From assembly GCF_020524005.1 (NCBI RefSeq), contig NZ_JAIVKK010000001.1, positions 682,001 to 746,000 of the forward strand: a stretch of DNA of 64,000 nt, given 5' to 3'. Source of the stretch: Microbulbifer aggregans. Lineage in GTDB: Bacteria; Pseudomonadota; Gammaproteobacteria; Pseudomonadales; Cellvibrionaceae. The position numbers and the translations under genes were made by a program. The notes under the pieces are model-generated. The model saw only the letters and a program-made list of their open reading frames with translations. It was not told the DNA's origin and did not search any database. Positions 8,353-15,211 of the stretch are shown piece after piece (position 1 is the first letter of the stretch; each line of letters begins with the position of its first letter).

Positions 8353-9228
8353 TTACAAAGAAAACTCCAAGGAAATCGTTGTAGTCTCATGATACATTTT
8401 ATCAGTTTCAGGGTTCTCACCTTCGCTATAAACGACCGCCACTGATGCATAATCGCCTAACTTATAGCGGGCAGTTGCAGTAAAAAGCGACTGTTCTTGC
8501 CCATAAATTTCTTCAAATCCCGAATCACGATTTGTCATTGCCCAATAGTTCTGAACAAGTTCAATCCGAAATGGGTTTTCGACAGACTGGCTAGGGGGTA
8601 CCCATAAAAAATCCAACTGCCCTGCTGCACGATGTGCGGTGCCGGGCGTCCCAGATTTCGCAATATCTGGCGAGTCGAAATACTGAACTCCAGTAGCAAA
8701 ACCCCAGCGGATAGACCCTGGTCCAAACCAGTCGTTAGCTGCACCAAGAGACAGAGAAGAAGACAGTGGTGAAACCCAGGCTTTTACGTAGTTACTAGAG
8801 ATATCAGACTCCCGATCCTCCATATAACCTAAATCAAGCCAATACCATAATGATGCATCATTCAGCGTTTGAATGTGGTGTAACGAAAATCCTGCTTGGA
8901 GGCTGTTCTGTGGAGTACTGAGAGCCGTATTACGATGATACTCAACGAACGGTATCAAGTCTGTAGCGTCTTTGGAGGCGAGAAGGTCGAGCTTGACAAA
9001 CTTTATTGCCATATCAATGGATTGACTTGATTCGCCGCCTGCGGGACTTATGAAGGTTATGGATGCTGGCTTTCCCGATTTTGTTGGATCAGTTACCGAT
9101 TGTTTCAGATCGAAACGTTCACTTAGCCATTCAGCTGCTGTTTGATCCTGGACCACCGTAGTTTGACCGAAAGCGAACGAGCTGAAAAAGGAGACTAAAA
9201 ATATAGCTGAAAAATATAAGTCTTTCAC
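8353..9228 (-). CDS. Hypothetical outer-membrane beta-barrel-like exported protein
   Basis: 291 residues. A signal peptide (about 21 residues, ending SFAFG) leads into a chain of alternating amphipathic strands rich in Tyr, Trp and Ser (for example WYWLDLGYMED and FTATARYKLGDYASVAVVYSEG) and a C-terminal strand ending ISLEFSL. This profile suggests a monomeric outer-membrane barrel, though a terminal Leu is less usual than Phe. Its ATG overlaps the stop of the upstream 93-residue gene (ATGA), so both products are made together. No family is recognised. AT-rich codon use ties it to the accessory stretch. Confidence 0.55.
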   Translation of the reverse strand: MKDLYFSAIFLVSFFSSFAFGQTTVVQDQTAAEWLSERFDLKQSVTDPTKSGKPASITFISPAGGESSQSIDMAIKFVKLDLLASKDATDLIPFVEYHRNTALSTPQNSLQAGFSLHHIQTLNDASLWYWLDLGYMEDRESDISSNYVKAWVSPLSSSLSLGAANDWFGPGSIRWGFATGVQYFDSPDIAKSGTPGTAHRAAGQLDFLWVPPSQSVENPFRIELVQNYWAMTNRDSGFEEIYGQEQSLFTATARYKLGDYASVAVVYSEGENPETDKMYHETTTISLEFSL

Positions 9229-9506
9229 GCAGGATCTCCATTCGCTCGCTTTAATGCTAAAGCTGTAACTTGCTTTATTTTTTTACAAATCAACATCGAA
9301 GACTGAGTTATAGGAAGAGCCTTATCGGGATACTCTGCCTTTATCGCGCGAGAAATCGAAACTGCTGAAACCCTTATCATACCTTCAGAAAGCAATAGCG
9401 CCCCCCGGAGGGAGTTTTCAGGATTTTCAACCACGCTCATCGGGCGATTACTGATTGCCGACAGTTTTTGCTCCACAATTTTCTTTACGTTACTCTCCGT
9501 CGCCAT
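9225..9506 (-). CDS. Small hypothetical cytoplasmic protein, coupled to the barrel-like gene
   Basis: 93 residues, no signal peptide, mostly predicted helix with basic stretches (KKIVEQK, ICKKIKQ, LALKRANG). Its stop overlaps the start of the following exported-protein gene by four bases, the usual mark of translational coupling. A purine run (AGGGGGGG) stands just before the ATG. The function is unknown. Pairing of a small soluble protein with an outer-membrane barrel is unusual enough to note. Confidence 0.5.
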   Translation of the reverse strand: MATESNVKKIVEQKLSAISNRPMSVVENPENSLRGALLLSEGMIRVSAVSISRAIKAEYPDKALPITQSSMLICKKIKQVTALALKRANGDPA

Positions 9507-9971
9507 ACCCCCCCCTAAATTTACTGTAAAAAAATCATATCATTTTTGATTTTTAATATTTCTAAATAAGCTTTAAAAATAGAAGATAAATAGTCAAAAC
9601 ACATGCACAAGACCGCGCGCTTATGCATCTACATTCAAAATATAATTTTTAAGTAATGTCTATATACCTAAATCTATCTAGTTGTAAAAAGTCAAAAAGC
9701 TAGAAGAAACCTATCTACTTAAGTCGCCACCTACTTAGCTATTTTATTTTCACAAATACATTTACCAGAAATACTTTCGAACTTCGACGAACTATATATC
9801 GATATTATTTCAAAAACATTCCCTGTCAATTATTCATCACTATTAAAAAAGACTTTGACGCCAACAGCTACTGAGCAAACGGAAAAATTAGCCACAAATA
9901 GCTAATTACAGGTACTACCCCGTTGCTGCGGACATTTCTAAAAAGAGGCACACTGCGCCAAAGGAGTGCTA
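9507..9971. other. 465-bp AT-rich non-coding stretch
   Basis: Very AT-rich, with many stops in all frames. It presumably contains the promoter of the 9506-8353 gene pair at its left end. No other structure is seen. Confidence 0.5.
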
Positions 9972-10145
9972 ATGACCAAGCGTAGAAAGTACAGCCCCGA
10001 GCTCAACCGTGAGGCCGTGGAGCAGGCTCGCGATTCCTGGCGTGAGCTGCCGGCATGTGGCACCGGAACCTGGCATCATTCCTAGTCTTCTCTCCCGCTG
10101 GCGCCGCGAGACTGATGATAGCGCTGCACCCGTCTTTTATATTTA
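9972..10145 (+). pseudogene. Degenerate IS3-type transposase OrfA remnant
   Basis: From ATG 9972 the reading gives MTKRRKYSPELNREAVEQAR, the typical beginning of an IS3-family OrfA helix-turn-helix protein. It ends at TAG 10083-10085 after 37 codons. In a second frame the sequence continues GIIPSLLSRWRRET (about 10065-10109), which is the expected next part of OrfA. The gene has thus suffered at least one frameshift plus internal and C-terminal loss. GC-richness is higher than the surrounding DNA. No OrfB is present. Confidence 0.8.
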
Positions 10146-10291
10146 GAAAAATTTCCTAGGAGCATATAACCAAATGCGTGGTGTCGGAAATTTTACAAAC
10201 ATGTACTCTGATAATCATCTAGCCGGCTCCCACCGTAAGTGCCAACCTTGAGTTCCCACACTTGACCTATCACTCACAGGGGAGCCGAACG

Positions 10292-11309
10292 ATGAAACTA
10301 TATTGCGGAATCGATTTACACTCCAATAATTCTGTAGTTGTAGTTATTGATGAACAAGACAAACCAATTCTGAGCAAAAAATGCGCAAATGATATTTCTG
10401 TGATTAACGGGCAATTAGCGCCCTTCTCAGAGGATATTCAGACTGTTGTTGTTGAGTCTACTTACAACTCGTACTGGCTCGTAGATGGCCTAGAAGATGC
10501 GGGATTCCACGTGAAGCTGGCTAACACCGCGGCAATTCAGCAATACAGCGGAATCAAGCACACAGACGATAAATCCGATGCTCGCTTTCTGGCAAACCTT
10601 CTCAGGTTAGACATATTGCCCGTAGGCCATATTATGCCCAGGGAGCAGCGGAACATCAGGGACTTACTGAGAAAGCGTTCCCTGCTGATCAAACAGCGCA
10701 CCATGCTTAATCTGAATCTTCAGGGAATGATCGCCCGTCATACCGGGGCGCGATTGAGTGCCAATCAGCTGAAAAGGATAGACCAGAAGGCTATTGAAGA
10801 ACTGATGGCCGAGCAGGTCGTCAGAGACTCGGCCATGATTAATTTGATGCAAATCGAAGCGATAATTAAATCCGTCAAACTACTCGAACAGCGAGTGTCC
10901 GGATATAGCGTCAACACCACGGAAAATAAGTTATTGCAAAGCATACCGGGTGTCGGTCAGATACTATCTCAGATGATTGCGCTGGAGTCTGGCAGTTATG
11001 GACCGATTCCCTGACGTAAGGAATTACTCGTCGTATGTTCGTTGCGTACCCAATAAAAAGATTAGCAATGGTAAAATCAAAGGCTCCGGCAATAGAAAGA
11101 ACGGCAACCCTTGGCTTGCCTGGGCCTTCATGGAGGCGGCCCACCTCAGCGCAATCTGGAGCCCAGAAATTAAAAAATACTACCAACGCAAGGCATCCAG
11201 GGCCCACATCTTGGTTGCTAAGAAGTCGGTAGCCAACAAGCTAGCGAGAGCGGTATATCACATGCTGAAACAGAATACAGTTTTCGATGTGAAGCGCGCT
11301 TTCGCGTGA
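10292..11309 (+). pseudogene. IS110-family transposase, interrupted by a single frameshift
   Basis: ATG 10292 follows GGGGAGCC and begins MKLYCGIDLHS. The N-terminal DEDD RuvC-like domain is visible, with acidic residues D8, E55 (VVVESTYNSYW) and D93/D96 (HTDDKSDARFL) as my assignment. The frame stops at 11014, but the C-terminal Transposase_20 part (DRFPDVRNYSSYVRCV, then KISNGKIKGSGNRKNGNP, ending FDVKRAFA) continues in the next frame to 11309. One extra base near 10996-10997 (GGCAGTTATGG, expected GGCAGTATGG) accounts for the shift. Restored, the protein would be about 339 residues, full length for the family. IS110 enzymes are guided by a bridge RNA. This copy is probably inactive unless the frameshift is programmed or a sequencing error. 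Confidence 0.85.
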
Positions 11310-11440
11310 TTTGTGCTCCTGTCGCAGATCGAATTGGGGTAGGACAATGAGCCAGTTACTCTGAATATCGCGACAGGGGCCCCTAACAGCAATTGCTGTC
11401 AAGAAGTGCCCTGGTGCCAAGCCATACTAGGGTTGGTCCG
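11310..11440 (+). ncRNA. Candidate structured end / bridge-RNA region of the IS110-type element
   Basis: Directly after the transposase, GCTCCTGTCGC (11315-11325) pairs with GCGACAGGGGC (11370-11380), allowing one G-T pair, to enclose a 44-base loop. More short inverted segments follow (ACAGCAATTGCTGT near 11387-11400). IS110 relatives encode a guide RNA in a non-coding end: upstream of the gene in one subgroup, downstream in the IS1111 subgroup. I cannot tell which subgroup this is, so 10146-10291 is the other candidate. The call is inference from position and pairing. Confidence 0.3.
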
Positions 11441-11738
11441 CGAGGCCAAGACTCTGTAATTCCATAAAGACGGTAGCAGGAACTGATGATTTTCTGGTGC
11501 ACAGAGTGCAACGGCGAGGTACTACACCTGAGTGTGCAGCGCCTCTAAATGCCTAGATCCAGGTGGGTGACTGAAGCGCTTCCTCTGAAGCAGCTTATCT
11601 AATAGAAATTTCAGGTGCATGGACGGACACGGTTGCCAAGTGATGGGCGATAACCTAGAGAGCCCTTCGCCCTGTTGACGGGATCCGGCTAATGGGTGAC
11701 CCCATTTATTTGTATTTGTGGGTGTCCTTTTTATGTTC
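11441..11738. other. Non-coding stretch between IS110 remnant and OLD gene
   Basis: Higher in GC than the DNA to its left, without a credible gene. It may include the right end of the IS110-type element. A further GTGGGTGTCCTTTTTAT motif (GGGTGTCC at 11720-11727), like those bordering the REP-associated transposase 4 kb away, lies immediately past the stop of the OLD-family gene. Confidence 0.45.
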
Positions 11739-13436
11739 TCATGCATACTCTTCCGGCCATATTTCAGCCGCAAAAGCACTTAGGTCTGGACTCTCAAGGT
11801 GGGACGTAATCTTACAAAGATCTACATTTCCGCCAAGCTCTTGTTGGAGCTTACCTCTTAGAGCACCCTCCACAACTTTCCCATGCATATATCGCCTGCG
11901 ATCTTGATCCAAATTGGAAGTGCACTCGATAGATATGGCACCCGCATTGGGCTTTTCACCACCTCTATATGACTCCTGAAGGCGACGGTTATGAATTGTA
12001 TTGATATATTTTTCTAAAATTCTGTTTCTACGCTCTAAAATGCACTCATCGATTAATTCCCCAACCCTAGCAGTGGCAATTGCCGGGTAAAGCTCGGCCA
12101 CATGATTCTCATTCACAAAATGACTCTCAGCATCATTTCCCGATGTTATAAATACCTTAATCCCGACAGCTTCAAGTTTCTCTTTGTAACCAGCGACTTC
12201 GCCATCTGTCATGTAATCCCTATCTCTGTGAACAACGACTGACGTTCCTGGCGCATGTTCCGTAATGAACGAATTCAATGCCTGCGCTATAGCTATATTT
12301 GAGCAACCATTATAAGACCATATTTGATAGTCTTCAGGCACGAAGCCAGATGCTTCCACGAGAATATTAATATAATCAACGTCTGTGTCCTCTGTTAAAA
12401 GGATACATGGAACCTCTCCATTCCTTAGCTGATCGCCTTTATCGAGCGCCCCAATTTCCAGGAGAATGCTTCGCTCAAGATCTTCTGACTCTTCCACCAA
12501 GCTACAGTTATTAATCCAGTGAACCTGAGATACATCCTTTAGCGATTCAAAGAAGTGACGCGAATGGGTGGATATTATAATTTGGCATCCAGTTTCGTCG
12601 TGCAGCTCACTTAAAAGCTTGGCCAATATTCGCTGATTATTTGGATGTAAATGAGAGTCCGGCTCATCCAGTATGAGCAAACTAGGCTTATATAGATAGT
12701 AATAAGCTAGTATCTGTATAGCTTGCAAAATTCCTGTTCCGCAGGAATCTATTGGAAGAGATATATCATTATTAACCACTCGAGCGTCAATATGCTCATC
12801 TACATTAGGATCAAACGCAACAGTGATTTCGTAATCAGGAAAAACGGAATCAAATTTCTCCTTGAAACTTTTCCATGATGCGTCATCCAATGAAAGTAGC
12901 AATAAAATATTTCGGAATACAGAATTTGAGTCACCCTTCGCCGCAGCTTTTCGAACTACAGATGGCGGCTTGTATTCCTCTGCCGAAGGAATTCCTGCCA
13001 ATCCGGGAACAATTATTGAAAATGGATTTTCTATACTTTGAAGTCTTTCGCCTAAAATTTTACCTTCGATTGCCGTTGTAACATTTTTATTTCGCCCTTT
13101 TCTAATTGTAATGGTCGAGCTACTCTCATCATTAAAGGTTACTTTTATTGCGTGCTCCAATGCAGTTTGCAACTTACCTGCAGGGGCAAGCGCTTCAATA
13201 TCTCTAAGAGGTGAATATATTAATGACTCACTAGAAAGCGATGATGGACACCTATCGTTATTCCATCGCGCATTTTGCTGGGCGGCCGTTTGCGCAATGG
13301 AAACTGAAAACTGTATAGCTTGTTGAATACTACTCTTTCCAGCATTATTTGAACCAATTAGAAGATTAATACCTCCCAAAGGGATTTCAATTTCATCTAT
13401 ATTTTTGAATCTTTCAATTTTTATACTTTGTAGCAA
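11739..13436 (-). CDS. OLD-family ATPase/TOPRIM nuclease (putative anti-phage endonuclease)
   Basis: 565 residues. The N-terminal ABC/SMC-like ATPase has Walker A GSNNAGKSS (28-36), a signature-like SCGTG at about 231-235, Walker B LLILDEPD (253-260) and the H-loop STHS (289-292). The C-terminal TOPRIM domain shows E349 (LLTEDTD) and the D405-R-D407 pair (VVHRDRDY), the metal-binding residues of OLD nucleases. P2 phage Old and the GajA subunit of Gabija are relatives. No UvrD-like GajB, HNH protein or reverse transcriptase gene lies beside it, so it looks like a stand-alone (class 1) OLD protein. AT-rich composition and flanking transposon remnants point to horizontal acquisition. Anti-phage activity is inference. 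Confidence 0.85.
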   Translation of the reverse strand: MLQSIKIERFKNIDEIEIPLGGINLLIGSNNAGKSSIQQAIQFSVSIAQTAAQQNARWNNDRCPSSLSSESLIYSPLRDIEALAPAGKLQTALEHAIKVTFNDESSSTITIRKGRNKNVTTAIEGKILGERLQSIENPFSIIVPGLAGIPSAEEYKPPSVVRKAAAKGDSNSVFRNILLLLSLDDASWKSFKEKFDSVFPDYEITVAFDPNVDEHIDARVVNNDISLPIDSCGTGILQAIQILAYYYLYKPSLLILDEPDSHLHPNNQRILAKLLSELHDETGCQIIISTHSRHFFESLKDVSQVHWINNCSLVEESEDLERSILLEIGALDKGDQLRNGEVPCILLTEDTDVDYINILVEASGFVPEDYQIWSYNGCSNIAIAQALNSFITEHAPGTSVVVHRDRDYMTDGEVAGYKEKLEAVGIKVFITSGNDAESHFVNENHVAELYPAIATARVGELIDECILERRNRILEKYINTIHNRRLQESYRGGEKPNAGAISIECTSNLDQDRRRYMHGKVVEGALRGKLQQELGGNVDLCKITSHLESPDLSAFAAEIWPEEYA

Positions 13437-13853
13437 CTTCGCATCCTCAAAAGAGTTCTCACAAAACTATTTATTTCTAAAACGCGTCAATCCTTTCAGC
13501 AACTAGCTGTGCACCTAACACGCCCCTTACCGAAATTAGCGAAAACCGAAGCTTTCAATAGGATTGAATATCATCAAGCCACTATTTCGACATTAAAACG
13601 TAAAGTGTCGGCACTTGCTGTTTTAACTGCACTCTCATGAGCATATTAACACTCACTTTAAAGTCAATGACTTAGTCTCATACCGATCACTTTGCTGACG
13701 AGAGCTGCTGGACAAATACATCGTAATTGCCTGGAATTTAGGCAAGAAATCATTCGCATAATAAAGCGAGCCTCAATTGAGGCTCGCTTTTTGGACTTCC
13801 GAGATCAAATAAATCAGGCTTACCGCTATTCGCGACTCCCTCTGCACGGCAGG
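13437..13853. other. Intergenic stretch at the right border of the accessory region
   Basis: It carries the OLD-gene promoter (not resolved) and the terminator of the propionate operon (13763-13792). Base composition shifts from AT-rich to GC-rich here, which marks the edge of the accessory DNA. No gene is seen. Confidence 0.5.
13763..13792. terminator. Palindromic terminator after prpF
   Basis: A perfect 28-base palindrome (13763-13790), AAAGCGAGCCTCAA and its complement, is followed by T residues on the plus strand and by TTTATTAT on the minus strand. It lies 61 bases past the prpF stop and probably ends the minus-strand propionate operon. It can work in both directions. Confidence 0.85.
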
Positions 13854-15047
13854 CTAAAAAGAACCACCAGGCACCCGCACCCAACCCTCCATCAAAATCC
13901 GCGCACTGCGGCTCATAATGGCCTTGGTAGCAGTCCACTGCCCGTTGGCAACTTCCGCTTTCGCACCCACCCGCAAGGTGCCAGACGGATGGCCAAAGGT
14001 CACCGCATTACGCTCCCCTCCCCCAGCGGCCAGATTGACCAGGGTACCGGGAATAGCCGCTGCGGTGCCGATGGCCACTGCGGCGGTACCCATCATGGCG
14101 TGGTGCAGTTTGCCCATGGAAAGCGCGCGCACCAGCAGATCGATATCACCCGCGGCCACTTGCTTGCCACTGGATGCCGCATAGCCACTGGGTGCCGCGA
14201 CGAACGCGACCTTGGGGGTATGCTGGCGAGCGGCTGCCTCTTCCACGTTTTCGATCAGGCCCATGGCCTTTGCGCCATATGCACGAATAGTCTCGAACAT
14301 GGCCAGCGCCTTGTCGTCACCGTTGATGGCTTCCTGCAGTTCGGTGCCGGTGTAACCGATATCCGCCGCGTTGACGAAGATGGTGGGGATGCCGGCGTTG
14401 ATCATGGTGGCCTTTAACGTGCCGACACCCGGCACTTCCAGGTCGTCCACCAGGTTGCCGGTGGGGAACATTGCCCCTTCCCCATCCGCCGGGTCCATGA
14501 ATTCGATCTGCACTTCCGCTGCCGGGAAGGTGACGCCGTCCAGTTCGAAATCACCGGTCTCCTGCACTTCCCCGCTGGTGATGGGTACGTGGGCGATGAT
14601 GGTTTTCTTGATGTTGGCCTGCCAGATGCGCACGGTGCAGATGCCGTTCTCCGGAACGCGCGCCGCATCCACAAAGCCGCTGTTGATGGCGAAGGCACCC
14701 ACGGCGGCGGTAAGGTTGCCGCAGTTGCCGGACCAGTCCACGAACGGCTTGTCGATGGAGACCTGGCCGAACAGGTAATCCACGTCGTGCTCCGGCTGCT
14801 CGCTCTTTGACAGGATGACGGTTTTGCTGGTGCTGGAGGTGGCTCCGCCCATGCCGTCGGTCTGCTTGCCGTAGGGATCGGGGCTGCCGATTACGCGTAG
14901 TAGCAGGTTGTCTCTTGCTTGGCCTGGGACCTGGGCGGATTGCGGGAGGTCTTGGAGGCGGAAGAAGACGCCTTTGCTGGTGCCGCCGCGCATGTAGGTG
15001 GCGGGGACACGGATTTGTGGTGGAGAGATTTGGGGGGCATGAGTCAT
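13854..15047 (-). CDS. prpF: PrpF, 2-methylaconitate cis-trans isomerase
   Basis: 397 residues from ATG 15047. A GTG four codons earlier (15059) is less likely because GAGA stands six bases before the ATG. PrpF isomerises the trans-methylaconitate made by AcnD so that aconitase can hydrate it to 2-methylisocitrate in propionate breakdown. The family signature near the start (TYMRGGTSKGVFF) is present, as are the two Cys-containing segments of this diaminopimelate-epimerase-like fold, including DWSGNCGNL. It is the last gene of the gntR-prpBC-acnD-prpF operon, directly before the operon terminator and after a hairpin-repeat junction. The prpF/acnD pair replaces PrpD found in enteric bacteria. 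Confidence 0.95.
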   Translation of the reverse strand: MTHAPQISPPQIRVPATYMRGGTSKGVFFRLQDLPQSAQVPGQARDNLLLRVIGSPDPYGKQTDGMGGATSSTSKTVILSKSEQPEHDVDYLFGQVSIDKPFVDWSGNCGNLTAAVGAFAINSGFVDAARVPENGICTVRIWQANIKKTIIAHVPITSGEVQETGDFELDGVTFPAAEVQIEFMDPADGEGAMFPTGNLVDDLEVPGVGTLKATMINAGIPTIFVNAADIGYTGTELQEAINGDDKALAMFETIRAYGAKAMGLIENVEEAAARQHTPKVAFVAAPSGYAASSGKQVAAGDIDLLVRALSMGKLHHAMMGTAAVAIGTAAAIPGTLVNLAAGGGERNAVTFGHPSGTLRVGAKAEVANGQWTATKAIMSRSARILMEGWVRVPGGSF

Positions 15048-15066
15048 GGGGTTTCTCACACTGTTG

Positions 15067-15204
15067 TCGTCCCGGACTTGATCCGGGACCCAGTGGCCCT
15101 GGATGCCGGATCAAGTCCGGCATGACGAGGGTTTGGCTGGATCCCGGATCGAATTCGGGATGACGAGGTTTTTTCTGGATCCCGGATCAAGTCCGGGATG
15201 ACGG
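15067..15204. repeat. Hairpin repeats in the acnD-prpF junction
   Basis: Four dyad units of the type CCCGGACTTGATCCGGG / GCCGGATCAAGTCCGGC / CCCGGATCGAATTCGGG / CCCGGATCAAGTCCGGG, each next to a CATGACG or GATGACG tail. This is the same family as the arrays at 19.1 and 22.3 kb. In the operon mRNA each would fold into a strong stem-loop. Confidence 0.9.
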
Positions 15205-15211
15205 TGCTTAA

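Noticed and set aside
11739..13436. OLD gene as part of a two-gene Gabija system
   Set aside because: No UvrD-like helicase gene on either side; upstream is non-coding and then prpF, downstream is the IS110-type remnant.
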